34,998 nt of DNA from Bacteroidaceae bacterium (GCA_024401055.1 JAKSLT010000022.1:1-34998); one strand, 5' to 3'. Positions 16,271-24,032 are shown, counted from the stretch's first letter. Made by a program: numbers and translations. The notes: generated by a model from the sequence alone, not told the origin.

Positions 16271-16325
16271 CAACAGCTGTTGAAATTGATGTCAACAGCT
16301 GTTAAAATCGATGTCAACAGCTGTT
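16271..16325. repeat. Three AACAGCTGTT palindromes spaced 22 nt apart
   Basis: The palindrome centres fall at 16276/16277, 16298/16299 and 16320/16321. The first is the perfect 12-mer CAACAGCTGTTG. The spacers (GAAATTGATGTC, AAAATCGATGTC) are alike. The layout mirrors the 23-nt array at 7601-7692, with the same CAGCTG core but different flanks. It is about 215 bp upstream of the probable promoter of the secreted-protein gene. Confidence 0.85.
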
Positions 16326-16444
16326 AAAAAGTAATGGAAGGCTGTGCGGGGCTGCGCGGGCTATAATGATTAGTATGATACATTCTGATTATTATGATTT
16401 TAATCTTTGGCACGGATATCATATAAATCATAAATCATCATACG

Positions 16445-16540
16445 AATCTGTATAACGCCGTAGGCCGCTGCGCGGGGCTATAATCTGTTTAACGCCGTAG
16501 GCCGCTATGCGGGCTATAATCTGCATAACGCCGTAGGCCA
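16445..16540. repeat. Tandem repeat of 36-37 nt, about 2.6 copies
   Basis: Units begin at 16445 (37 nt), 16482 (36 nt) and 16518 (23 nt, partial). Each starts AATCTG, contains TAACGCCGTAGGCC, and full units end GCGGGCTAT or GCGGGGCTAT. A further partial copy of the end (GCTGCGCGGGCTATAAT) is at 16351-16367. There is no coding frame of note. Confidence 0.8.
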
Positions 16541-16579
16541 ACAAAAAAGTAGCAGGCCGCCCGGGGAGGACGGCCTGCT
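16541..16579 (-). terminator. Factor-independent terminator of hisS
   Basis: On the - strand a perfect 9-bp stem AGCAGGCCG/CGGCCTGCT with an 11-nt C-rich loop is followed by ACTTTTTTGT. It lies 34 bases past the hisS stop codon. Confidence 0.85.
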
Positions 16580-16612
16580 TTCGCGCGCGTATATATATAA
16601 TAATGTGTGGGC

Positions 16613-17959
16613 TTAGCGGAGTTTCTCGATGAGCTCGTCGAGGGTGAGCTTCTGCTGCTCGCCGGTGGTCATGTCCTTGAGGGCAATGAGGCCTTCCTGC
16701 ATCTCCTGTTCGCCGACGAGGGCGACGTAGGGCACTTGGAGAGCGTTGGCGTACTGCATCTGCTTCTTCATCTTGGCGGCGTCGGGATAGACCTCAGTGG
16801 GGATGCCGGCCTGACGCACCTGGCGGGCCAGACGGAGGCAGTGGGCACCTTCCTTCTCGCCGAAATTGATAAAGAGGAGGCGTGCTCCGGCATGGGCTTC
16901 GCGGGGGAAGAGGTCGAGCTGCGTGAGGACGTCGTAGATACGGTCGGCACCGAACGAGATGCCTACGCCGGAGAGGCCGGGGAGGCCGAAGATGCCGGTG
17001 AGGTTGTCGTAGCGGCCGCCACCGTTGATGGAGCCGATTTCTACGTCGAGGGCTTTCACCTCGAAGATGCAGCCGGTGTAATAGTTGAGGCCGCGGGCGA
17101 GGGTGAGGTCGAGGCTTGCCTCGGCGGCGCCTTCGTATTGGGAGAGGACGTACTCCACCTCTTCAATGCCTTTGAGGCCAGCCTCGGAAGAGGAGAGAAC
17201 CTGGCGCATGGTGGCGAGTTTCTCGGCGTTGGTGCCGGAGAGGGTGATGATGGGCTGGAGCTGGTCCACCTGTGCCTGCGACAGGCCGTCAGCGAGGAGT
17301 TCGGCATTGACGCCTTCGAGGCCTATCTTGTCGAACTTGTCGATGGCAACGGTAATGTCTATGATGCGGTCGGCGGCCCCGAGGACTTCGGCGATGCCGG
17401 TGAGTATCTTGCGGTTGTTGATTTTGATGGCCACGCGGATACCGAAGCGGCGGTACACCTCATCGACTATCTGGAGGAGTTCCACTTCGTTGACGAGGCT
17501 GTCGGAGCCTACGACGTCGGCGTCGCACTGATAGAACTCGCGGTAGCGGCCTTTCTGCGGACGGTCGGCGCGCCATACGGGCTGTATCTGGAAACGCTTG
17601 AAGGGGAGCTGGAGTTCCTCGCGGTGCTGCACGACATAGCGGGCGAAGGGCACGGTGAGGTCGTAGCGCAGACCTTTCTCGCAGAAGCGGGCGGCGAGCT
17701 GCGGGGCGTTTTGTGCCTCGTAGTCGGCGGTGGAGACGGAGCGCGTGAAGTCGCCGGAGTTGAGGATTTTGAAGAGGAGTTTATCGCCCTCCTCGCCGTA
17801 CTTGCCCATGAGGGTGGAGAGGAGTTCCATGGAGGGCGTCTCTATCTGACGGTAGCCGTAGAGGGCGTACACCTCGCGGATGGTGTTGAAGATATAGTTG
17901 CGGCGCGCCATCTCTACAGGGCCGAAGTCGCGCGTACCTTTTGGAATGGATGGTTTCAA
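16613..17959 (-). CDS. hisS: Histidine-tRNA ligase
   Basis: This 448-residue class II aminoacyl-tRNA synthetase charges tRNA-His with histidine using ATP in the cytoplasm. It shows the family start [11 protein letters not shown], motif 2 around [20 protein letters not shown] (about 128-147), the histidine-site segment ARGLNYYTG, the [11 protein letters not shown] stretch, motif 3 [11 protein letters not shown], and a C-terminal anticodon-binding domain. The start is the TTG at 17959: the next upstream in-frame stop is the TAA at 17975-17977, and no ATG or GTG lies between, while the protein must begin here to keep the conserved N terminus. Five TTAAAAG heptamers lie immediately upstream and a clean terminator follows, so it is probably transcribed on its own. 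Confidence 0.97.
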   Translation of the reverse strand: MKPSIPKGTRDFGPVEMARRNYIFNTIREVYALYGYRQIETPSMELLSTLMGKYGEEGDKLLFKILNSGDFTRSVSTADYEAQNAPQLAARFCEKGLRYDLTVPFARYVVQHREELQLPFKRFQIQPVWRADRPQKGRYREFYQCDADVVGSDSLVNEVELLQIVDEVYRRFGIRVAIKINNRKILTGIAEVLGAADRIIDITVAIDKFDKIGLEGVNAELLADGLSQAQVDQLQPIITLSGTNAEKLATMRQVLSSSEAGLKGIEEVEYVLSQYEGAAEASLDLTLARGLNYYTGCIFEVKALDVEIGSINGGGRYDNLTGIFGLPGLSGVGISFGADRIYDVLTQLDLFPREAHAGARLLFINFGEKEGAHCLRLARQVRQAGIPTEVYPDAAKMKKQMQYANALQVPYVALVGEQEMQEGLIALKDMTTGEQQKLTLDELIEKLR

Positions 17960-17967
17960 CGTTTTAG

Positions 17968-18002
17968 TTAAAAGTTAAAAGTTAAAAATTAAAAGTTAAA
18001 AG
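17968..18002. repeat. Five tandem TTAAAAG heptamers next to the hisS start
   Basis: The units TTAAAAG, TTAAAAG, TTAAAAA, TTAAAAG, TTAAAAG begin nine bases upstream of the hisS TTG. On the hisS strand they read CTTTTAA and one supplies the in-frame stop before the start codon. Changes in copy number would alter the leader or promoter spacing of hisS. Confidence 0.75.
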
Positions 18003-18040
18003 TTGCAACGCTCTATCTATTAGTCGCTCGTAAGCATTCG

Positions 18041-18075
18041 CTCCCCGCCCTTTAAGGGAGGGGTTAGGGGAGGGT
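18041..18075. repeat. REP-like C/G-rich repeat overlapping the end of the phosphatase gene
   Basis: It reads CTCCCCGCCCTTTAAGGGAG followed by GGGTTAGGGGAGGG. It is similar to the hairpins at the ends of the MITE-like elements. The TTA inside it (18064-18066) is the stop codon of the - strand gene, so this repeat encodes that protein's last residues (Thr-Leu-Pro). Confidence 0.65.
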
Positions 18076-19239
18076 CTTTACGAGATATATCTGCGTAGGC
18101 AGGTGGTCGGAGTAGCCGTTGAGCCATACGCCGGCGGCGGTGGTGCGGAGGGGCGTACCCTTATACTTGCCCTCCTGCTGGAAGAGGTAGTCGCGCATGA
18201 ATATGGCGTGCTGGAGGAAGGTGAGGCCGCCACTGAGGTCGAGTTCGCTGACGCTCTGGGGTTTCTTGAGGTTGTAGGTCTTATCCACGAGGTTGCCGCT
18301 GACGAGTATCTGGTCGAAGAGATTCCACTTGCCCTGATACATCAGCGTGCCCTGGCCCTTCTTGCGCAGGGTGTAATACCAGGGGTTGAAGAAGTCGGCG
18401 GGGCCCTCCAACTTGCTGGCCTCAAACTTACACTTCATATTCTCCGTCATGGAAATGTTGTCGGGGTCGTCGTTGAGGTCGCCCATGATAATCATCTTGA
18501 TGTCGCCGTCGTATCGCTTGTAGAGGGCGTCGCAGAGCTGGCGCACCTGCCAGGCAGCACGCTCACGGGCCGGACTGGTGGCACCGCGGCTGGGCCAGTG
18601 GTTGACGATGACGGCAAGGCGCTCGCCGGCCAGACGTCCTATGCCCACCATGAAGCCACGGGTGATGCGGGTGGTGTCGCCATAGAGGGGGAGCACGTGG
18701 ATGGTGCCGTCCTCATCCTGCGTGAAGCCGAGGCGCTCGTTGGGCTTATCCTCCGTGGGATAGATGTAGGGCACGTAGAGGGAATCCTCCAGCGTGAAGA
18801 AGCGCGGGTTATAGAACATGGCAGCCTCCACGCCACGGCGGTCCTGCGACTCAAAGTGGAGGATACGCCAGCCACGGCCCTGAAGCGAGGGCTGACGAAG
18901 GAGGTCCTCCAGTACCTGGCGGTTCTCACACTCGGAGATGCCCATAATAGCGGGGCCGGCCTTGATGCGGTCGGTGCAAATCTCAGAGAGCACCTTGCTC
19001 ATGTTGGCCAACTTGGACTTGTACTTCAAGCCGTTCCAATGATAGGAACCTTCGGGCAGGAACTCGTAGTCGTTCTTGCCGGGGGCATGGATGGTGTCGA
19101 AGAGGTTCTCAAGGTTGTAGAAAGCCACGCCGTAGAGGGCGTAGCGCTTCTGCGACTGCTGGGCGTCGGAAGCCGGACGGCTGGACATGAACACCACGCA
19201 GAGGAGGGCAAGAGACAGCCCGAAAAGGAGTTTTTTCAT
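18064..19239 (-). CDS. Exported endonuclease/exonuclease/phosphatase family protein
   Basis: This 391-residue protein has an N-terminal hydrophobic signal (MKKLLFGLSLALLCVVFMSS) and one EEP (DNase I/AP endonuclease-fold) domain. Fold motifs appear in order: FYNLENLFD at 40-48, GISECENR with metal ligand E103, VNHWPSRG, GDLNDDP, a DQILVSG segment and GYSDHLPT near the end. The fold hydrolyses phosphodiesters in nucleic acids or phosphomonoesters of lipids or sugars with Mg2+; the export signal suggests scavenging of extracellular DNA or another periplasmic phosphate substrate. The last residues and stop codon come from a REP-like repeat, so the original C terminus may have been slightly different. 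A TAATTTTG promoter box is 32 bases upstream. It is divergent from the SpmAB-type gene. Confidence 0.87.
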   Translation of the reverse strand: MKKLLFGLSLALLCVVFMSSRPASDAQQSQKRYALYGVAFYNLENLFDTIHAPGKNDYEFLPEGSYHWNGLKYKSKLANMSKVLSEICTDRIKAGPAIMGISECENRQVLEDLLRQPSLQGRGWRILHFESQDRRGVEAAMFYNPRFFTLEDSLYVPYIYPTEDKPNERLGFTQDEDGTIHVLPLYGDTTRITRGFMVGIGRLAGERLAVIVNHWPSRGATSPARERAAWQVRQLCDALYKRYDGDIKMIIMGDLNDDPDNISMTENMKCKFEASKLEGPADFFNPWYYTLRKKGQGTLMYQGKWNLFDQILVSGNLVDKTYNLKKPQSVSELDLSGGLTFLQHAIFMRDYLFQQEGKYKGTPLRTTAAGVWLNGYSDHLPTQIYLVKTLP

Positions 19240-19271
19240 TGCTCAGTAGGTTTTTCTTAGGTATTTGCGGA

Positions 19272-19279
19272 CAAAATTA
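19272..19279 (-). promoter_or_regulatory. TAATTTTG -7 box for the exported phosphatase gene
   Basis: It matches TAnnTTTG on the - strand 32 bases before the ATG. No good -33 box is visible at the usual distance. Confidence 0.5.
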
Positions 19280-19322
19280 CAAAAAAAACTACACCCGCAT
19301 GTGCTATCTCGCAGTTTTTTTA

Positions 19323-19330
19323 TACTTTTG
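19323..19330 (+). promoter_or_regulatory. TACTTTTG -7 box for the SpmAB-type gene
   Basis: It matches TAnnTTTG on the + strand, 89 bases before the ATG at 19420, with TGTG about 19 nt upstream as a weak -33 element. With the box at 19272-19279 it makes a divergent promoter region. Confidence 0.5.
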
Positions 19331-19419
19331 CGGCAACAAACCGCAGAGAATGGGCCTCCACGCCGAGCATTTCGCCCTATTGGCGCGGCAGAGTGCCCCT
19401 TTTCTCCCCCTTCCCTCCT

Positions 19420-20649
19420 ATGGCACTCAACTATATCTGGCTGGCCTTTTTCTTCGCCGCCTTTGTCATCGCCGTCATCCGCCTGGTGTTCTTCGGCGAC
19501 ACCGAAGTCTTCCCCGCCATCATGAACTCCACATTCGAGACGTCGAAGAACGCCTTTGAGATTTCCCTCGGTCTCACGGGCGTCCTCTCGCTGTGGCTCG
19601 GCGTGATGAAAGTGGGCGAAAAAGGCGGCGTGGTGAACGCCCTCTCACGGGTGCTCTCTCCCGTGTTCTGCAAACTCTTTCCCGAGATACCCAAGAACCA
19701 CCCCGTGACGGGTAACATCTTCATGAACATCGCGGCCAACATGCTGGGCCTTGACAATGCCGCCACGCCCCTCGGCCTCAAAGCTATGGAGGGCATGCAG
19801 GAGCTCAACGCGAAGAAGGACACGGCCTCCAACGCGCAGATTATGTTCCTCGTGCTCAACACGTCGGGCTTGACGATTATCCCCGTAAGCATCATGGTGT
19901 ACCGCGCGCAGCAGGGCGCCGCCATGCCCACCGACGTCTTCGTGCCCATCCTCCTCGCCACGTTCTTCAGCACGCTGGCCGGCATCGTCATCACCTGCCT
20001 GTATCAACGCATAAACCTCTTCAACCGCACGCTGCTGCTCACCCTCGGCGGCATGGCCGTGGCCGTGGCCGGCATCATCTGGGGCTTCAGCCGATTGGAC
20101 AGCACGATGATGAACCTCGTGGGTACCAACGTGGCCAACGTCCTCCTGTTCCTCATTATTATATTATTTATGTGCGCGGGCGTGAGGAAGCACGTCAACG
20201 TGTACGACTCCTTCATCGAGGGTGCCAAGGAAGGTTTCCAGACGGCCGTGCGCATCATCCCCTACCTCGTGGCCATGCTCGTGGGCATCGGCGTGTTCCG
20301 CGCCTCAGGCGGCATGGACTGGATAGTGAACGGCTGCACATGGCTCGTTCACGCTTTAGGCTTTGACGCCGAATGGGTGGGCGCGCTCCCCACGGCCCTT
20401 ATGAAACCTCTCTCCGGCAGCGGCGCCCGCGGCATGATGGTGGACGCTATGACGACCTACGGTGCCGACTCCTTCGTGGGCCGTCTCGCCTGTATCTTCC
20501 AGGGCAGCACCGACACGACGTTCTACATTCTCGCCGTGTACTTCGGCAGCGTAGGCATCCGCCACACCCGCCACGCCGTGACCTGCGGCTTGCTGGCCGA
20601 CCTCGCCGGCATCATCGCAGCGATTGGCATTTGTTATTTGTTCTTTTAA
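19420..20649 (+). CDS. SpmA-SpmB fusion, nucleoside-recognition (Gate) domain membrane protein
   Basis: This 409-residue membrane protein fuses the equivalents of Bacillus SpmA (first half) and SpmB (second half). Two Gate/nucleoside-recognition repeats are visible. The first has NIAANMLGLDNAATPLGLKA, the diagnostic SpmA segment. The second, from about residue 270, has KEGFQTAVRIIPYLVAML, PLSGSGARG and GSTDTTFYILAVYFGSVG, as in SpmB. About eight to ten hydrophobic helices are expected. In Bacillus the pair affects spore-core dehydration; Bacteroidota do not sporulate, so the role here is probably transport of an unknown small molecule. I prefer ATG 19420 to the upstream GTG at 19393, because the added residues (MPLFSPFPP) lack family character. 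A MITE-like element begins at its stop codon. Confidence 0.88.
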   Translation: MALNYIWLAFFFAAFVIAVIRLVFFGDTEVFPAIMNSTFETSKNAFEISLGLTGVLSLWLGVMKVGEKGGVVNALSRVLSPVFCKLFPEIPKNHPVTGNIFMNIAANMLGLDNAATPLGLKAMEGMQELNAKKDTASNAQIMFLVLNTSGLTIIPVSIMVYRAQQGAAMPTDVFVPILLATFFSTLAGIVITCLYQRINLFNRTLLLTLGGMAVAVAGIIWGFSRLDSTMMNLVGTNVANVLLFLIIILFMCAGVRKHVNVYDSFIEGAKEGFQTAVRIIPYLVAMLVGIGVFRASGGMDWIVNGCTWLVHALGFDAEWVGALPTALMKPLSGSGARGMMVDAMTTYGADSFVGRLACIFQGSTDTTFYILAVYFGSVGIRHTRHAVTCGLLADLAGIIAAIGICYLFF

Positions 20650-20906
20650 AAGCCCCACCCCGTCAGAGCCACCTTCGGTGCTCTGCCACCCCTCCCCCAT
20701 AGGGAGGGGAAGACACCCCTAAAGGACATCAACGTGAGAGATACATATATTAAGAAACAAATAAATAAGATTAAGCTCAAACCGCCCCCGCAGCCTCTAT
20801 CTTCTAACCCTTTTCAGACTATCCGCCACCCTTTAGTAGTATTCCCCCCTCCCTACGGGGGAGGGGTGTCAAAGTGCCGCAGGCAGCTTTGACGGGGTGG
20901 GGCTTT
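20649..20906. mobile_element. MITE-like element, copy 1
   Basis: The 258-bp segment is bounded by AAAGCCCCACCCCGTCA (20649-20665) and its exact complement TGACGGGGTGGGGCTTT (20890-20906). Inside each end is a hairpin of the form CCCCTCCC-loop-GGGAGGGG. The core of about 115 bp is AT-rich and non-coding. It shares the order of ends, hairpins and core (for example GCTCAAACCGCCCCC) with the element at 26820-27072. It begins at the last base of the preceding stop codon and ends seven bases before the nadB ATG. No transposase is nearby, so movement in trans is inferred. Confidence 0.75.
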
Positions 20907-20913
20907 ACTTTCT

Positions 20914-22506
20914 ATGATTAAAAAATACGATTTCCTCGTTATCGGTTCAGGTGTAGCCGGTATGAGTTATGCCCTCCAGGTGGCCGCCTCGGGCAAAGGC
21001 AAGGTGGCCCTTATCTGCAAGACGTCCATAGAAGAGGCCAACACGGCCAAGGCTCAGGGCGGCGTAAGCAGCGTGACGAACTTTGCCGTGGATGACTTTG
21101 AGAAGCACATCCAAGACACCATGGTGGCCGGCGACTTCATCTCCGACCCCGATGCCGTGCGTCAGGTGGTGGAAGGCGGACCTGCCGGCATCGAGCGCCT
21201 CGTGAACTGGGGCGTGAACTTCGACCGTAAGCCCGACGGTACCTTCGACCTCCACCGCGAAGGCGGCCACTCCGAGTTCCGCATCCTCCACCACGCCGAC
21301 GACACGGGCTTTGAGATTCAGCGCGGCCTCATCGAGGCTGTGCGCCGCTGCCCGCAGATAGAAGTCCTTGAGAACCACTTCGCCGTGGAAATCATCACGC
21401 AGCACCACCTCGGCGTGCGCGTCACCCGCCGCACCACCGACATCGAGTGTTTCGGTGCCTACGTCCTCACCCCCGAGGGCCGCATCGACACCTATCTCTC
21501 CAAGGTCACGCTCATGGCCACCGGCGGTACGGGCGCCGTATATGCCACCACGACCAACCCCAACATCGCTACGGGCGACGGCATCGCCATGGTCTATCGC
21601 GCCAAAGGCCTCGTGAAGGGCATGGAGTTCGTGCAGTTCCACCCCACGGCCCTCTACAACCCCGCCGAACGCCATCCCGCCTACCTCATCACCGAGGCCA
21701 TGCGCGGCTACGGCGGTATCCTGCGCCTGCCCTCCGGCGAAGAGTTCATGCAGAAGTATGACGAGCGCCTCTCCTTGGCTCCCCGCGACATCGTGGCCCG
21801 CGCCATCGACAAGGAAATGAAGATTCACGGCATCGACCACGTCTATCTTGACGTCACCCACAAAGACGCTGAGCAGACCAAGGCCCACTTCCCCAATATC
21901 TACGCCAAGTGTCTCTCCATCGGCATCGACATCACGAAGGACTATATCCCCGTCGTGCCCTGCGCCCACTACATGTGCGGCGGCATCGACGTGGACCTCA
22001 ACGGCCAGTCCTCCATCCATCGTCTCTATGCCGTGGGAGAATGCTCCCACACCGGCCTGCACGGCGGCAACCGTCTGGCCAGCAACTCGCTCATCGAGGC
22101 CGTGGTATATGCCGAAGCCGCCGCACGCCACAGCCTCAGCGTCATCGACACGCTCACCTACAAGGACAACGTGCCCGAATGGAACGACCACGGCATGCTC
22201 ACCAACGAGGAGAAAGTGCTCATTGCCCAGGACGTCAAGGAGGTGGAATCCATTATGAGTACCTACGTCGGCATCGTCCGCTCCGACCTCCGTCTCCATC
22301 GTGCCTGGGAGCGCCTCGACCTGCTCTACGAGGAGACCGAGCACCTCTTCAAGCGCACCGTGGCCACGCGCGACCTCTGCGAACTGCGCAACATGATTAA
22401 CGTGGGCTACCTCATCACCCGCCAGGCTCTGGAACGCAAAGAGAGCCGCGGCCTGCACTTCACCATCGACTACCCTGCCCACGCTCTCGACGCCAACAAG
22501 GCATAG
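20914..22506 (+). CDS. nadB: L-aspartate oxidase, quinolinate synthesis
   Basis: This 530-residue flavoprotein oxidises L-aspartate to iminoaspartate, the first step of de novo NAD synthesis, passing electrons to O2 or, in anaerobes, fumarate. The FAD-binding GSGVAGM is at 11-17. Other family features are AKAQGGVSSVTNFAVDD, the substrate-region HREGGHSEFRILHH, FVQFHPTALY, AHYMCGGIDVD, YAVGECSHTGLHGGNRLASN and a C-terminal helical domain. The length is normal for NadB, and the HREGG and CGGIDVD wording separates it from fumarate reductase. The partner genes nadA and nadC are not in the window. The MITE-like element directly precedes it, leaving only seven bases between the inverted repeat and the ATG, so its promoter or translation signals must lie in or beyond the element. 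Confidence 0.96.
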   Translation: MIKKYDFLVIGSGVAGMSYALQVAASGKGKVALICKTSIEEANTAKAQGGVSSVTNFAVDDFEKHIQDTMVAGDFISDPDAVRQVVEGGPAGIERLVNWGVNFDRKPDGTFDLHREGGHSEFRILHHADDTGFEIQRGLIEAVRRCPQIEVLENHFAVEIITQHHLGVRVTRRTTDIECFGAYVLTPEGRIDTYLSKVTLMATGGTGAVYATTTNPNIATGDGIAMVYRAKGLVKGMEFVQFHPTALYNPAERHPAYLITEAMRGYGGILRLPSGEEFMQKYDERLSLAPRDIVARAIDKEMKIHGIDHVYLDVTHKDAEQTKAHFPNIYAKCLSIGIDITKDYIPVVPCAHYMCGGIDVDLNGQSSIHRLYAVGECSHTGLHGGNRLASNSLIEAVVYAEAAARHSLSVIDTLTYKDNVPEWNDHGMLTNEEKVLIAQDVKEVESIMSTYVGIVRSDLRLHRAWERLDLLYEETEHLFKRTVATRDLCELRNMINVGYLITRQALERKESRGLHFTIDYPAHALDANKA

Positions 22507-22535
22507 CCACGCGCCCTTGCGTCGGGCTTGTTCCG

Positions 22536-22600
22536 CATACGAAATCTCCCCTGCCCTCTCCTTATTTATAAATAGGAGGCGACAGGGGAGATTTCGTATG
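22536..22600. terminator. Long hairpin with 18-bp perfect arms after nadB
   Basis: Arms CATACGAAATCTCCCCTG (22536-22553) and CAGGGGAGATTTCGTATG (22583-22600) are fully complementary, and the 29-nt loop holds the self-complementary TATTTATAAATA. It lies 30 bases after the nadB stop, followed by TTTCC. It could terminate nadB, or both this strand and the facing - strand gene. Confidence 0.6.
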
Positions 22601-22712
22601 TTTCCAACAACATTTACAGGCCTTCAGACCTTGCTAAACAGGGATACGTCGCAGTCCTTAGGCGGAAAACTGGCGCGCATACCGGATTGTACTGAAAAGA
22701 TGCGCCCAGGCG

Positions 22713-23978
22713 TCAGAACCTTTTCAGAAGAAAGTCAAGCCCAGCCCTGAAACTGAGGCCGAGACTCAGGGAATGGCTGAAGGGCTCGCCTGAAGGATGG
22801 GCGAGATAGCCGTCCACGCTGGCCGTGAGCGACATATCGTGGGAGAAAGGCTGACGATATGCCACGCGATAGGTGGCGGTGTTCACGTGGCCGTACTGAC
22901 GGCCGTCCGCGGTGCTGAGCGTGCTGAGATGAGGGGTGCCGAAGAGGCTTACGTAGCGGTAGCCGAAAAGGTAACCGCCGCGCACGTCAAGACGGTTCCA
23001 AAGAAGGGCGGAGGCTTGCGCCCACAGGGCGTCGCCACTGTTCTGGGGCCAGAGCGTTCCCTTGAGTTGCATGGAATGAAGCACCATGGATTCAGCGCCG
23101 AGGCTGGTGAGGACGCGGCGGTCGGCATGCCATTGGGTACGCAGGCCGAGGGCGGCGTTGGCAAGGGTCTGGGCGCCGCAGGTGGTCGCGTCTATCTCGC
23201 CGCCACGGTGCTGGGCGAGAAGTTGGATGGGGAGCGTGAGGCTCACGTTGCGGCGGGCGGAGGAGAAAAGCCCCACCTCTTGCACGAGGCCGGCGGTGAA
23301 GGCTTCCTGATGGGTGTCCTGTCTGTAGATGAAACTCTGCCAGTCTATCCAAAGGTCGAGGTCGTAGCGCGGCAGGGCGAGCCGCACCTGCGCTCCCATC
23401 TCGGGGTCGGCGCTGTGGAGGCTTTCGGGGTTGTAAAGGGGCTGGGCGAGGGCGTGGGGGGCGAGTTGGGAGGCGTCCTTCGGCTCGCGGTGGAGCGTGC
23501 CGAGGGTGAAGGTGGCTTGGCCTATGCTGGCGTCAGCCCGGAACCAGGGCAGGGCGTGAATGCCCTTGCGATACTGTGCACCTTTCCATGAGGCAATGTC
23601 GTGGAAGGCATACGACGGGTAGCGGTCGGCGCCGTTAAAGAATATAGCATAGAGGCCGGCCTCAAGATGAACGGCAGGATGGGGATCGTAGGCCAGGCGC
23701 GGGGCGAGCCACGTGCCGGGCAGCGTGTAGCCCTTGGCCATGGGGCCGTCAAACTCGTTATCCACGATGAAGGCATCGGCATCGATGAAGAGGCGAAGCG
23801 CTTTGGGGGAGAGTTGCCCGTCGTCTGTTGTCTGTTGTCCGTCGTCTGTTGTCCGTTGTCTGTTGTCTGCTGTCTGTTGTCCGTTGGAAAGTGTGTCCAA
23901 AGCCTCATCGGCCACTGCAAAAAGAGGCAGAAAAAGACCCAAAAGGGGCAGAATGAGGCTCTGGAAGAGGTTTTTCAT
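22713..23978 (-). CDS. Putative outer-membrane beta-barrel protein with an in-gene heptamer repeat
   Basis: The start chosen, ATG 23978, gives 421 residues with signal peptide MKNLFQSLILPLLGLFLPLFAVA; a longer frame would add 25 residues without secretory character. After the signal comes a hydrophilic stretch at residues 33-55 with a 7-residue period (Gln/Thr/Asp/Gly-rich, TTDDGQQTTDDGQ) encoded by ten heptamers. The rest is alternating aromatic and polar strands (for example LHLEAGLYAIFF-like and YDLDLWIDWQSFIY segments) ending RAGLDFLLKRF, as expected for an outer-membrane barrel. I do not recognise a named family. Because 7 is not a multiple of 3, each gained or lost unit would shift the downstream frame. 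It diverges from the S41 protease gene across a 108-bp region. Confidence 0.75.
   Translation of the reverse strand: MKNLFQSLILPLLGLFLPLFAVADEALDTLSNGQQTADNRQRTTDDGQQTTDDGQLSPKALRLFIDADAFIVDNEFDGPMAKGYTLPGTWLAPRLAYDPHPAVHLEAGLYAIFFNGADRYPSYAFHDIASWKGAQYRKGIHALPWFRADASIGQATFTLGTLHREPKDASQLAPHALAQPLYNPESLHSADPEMGAQVRLALPRYDLDLWIDWQSFIYRQDTHQEAFTAGLVQEVGLFSSARRNVSLTLPIQLLAQHRGGEIDATTCGAQTLANAALGLRTQWHADRRVLTSLGAESMVLHSMQLKGTLWPQNSGDALWAQASALLWNRLDVRGGYLFGYRYVSLFGTPHLSTLSTADGRQYGHVNTATYRVAYRQPFSHDMSLTASVDGYLAHPSGEPFSHSLSLGLSFRAGLDFLLKRF
23814..23883. repeat. Ten tandem heptamers (TYGTCYG) inside a coding sequence
   Basis: The + strand units are TTGCCCG, TCGTCTG, TTGTCTG, TTGTCCG, TCGTCTG, TTGTCCG, TTGTCTG, TTGTCTG, CTGTCTG and TTGTCCG. 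The tract lies shortly after the signal-peptide codons of the barrel gene. A decayed tract of the same heptamer is at 12279-12306. Confidence 0.9.
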
Positions 23979-24001
23979 AGAGAAATATTGATTTTGACGT
24001 G

Positions 24002-24009
24002 CAAAGTTA
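24002..24009 (-). promoter_or_regulatory. TAACTTTG -7 box for the barrel protein gene
   Basis: It matches TAnnTTTG on the - strand, 23 bases before the ATG at 23978. No clear -33 box is seen. Its position supports the shorter start. Confidence 0.5.
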
Positions 24010-24032
24010 GGCATTAATTTGCATATTTTGTG

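Larger units (their letters stand above)
15937..16612. other. Repeat-rich intergenic region, 676 bp
   Basis: This lies between hisS and the secreted-protein gene, both on the - strand. It contains, from left to right, the leader and promoter of the secreted-protein gene, a 22-nt palindrome array, an AT-rich stretch, a 36-37-nt tandem repeat and the hisS terminator. I see no gene. Confidence 0.7.

Noticed and set aside
20649..20906. Riboswitch or attenuator in front of nadB
   Set aside because: The fold can be explained by terminal inverted repeats shared with another copy in front of an unrelated gene (ybeY), so a nadB-specific aptamer is unlikely.
22517..22750. A 77-codon + strand open frame after nadB
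   Set aside because: It spans the long hairpin and the 3' end of the facing barrel gene and looks non-coding.
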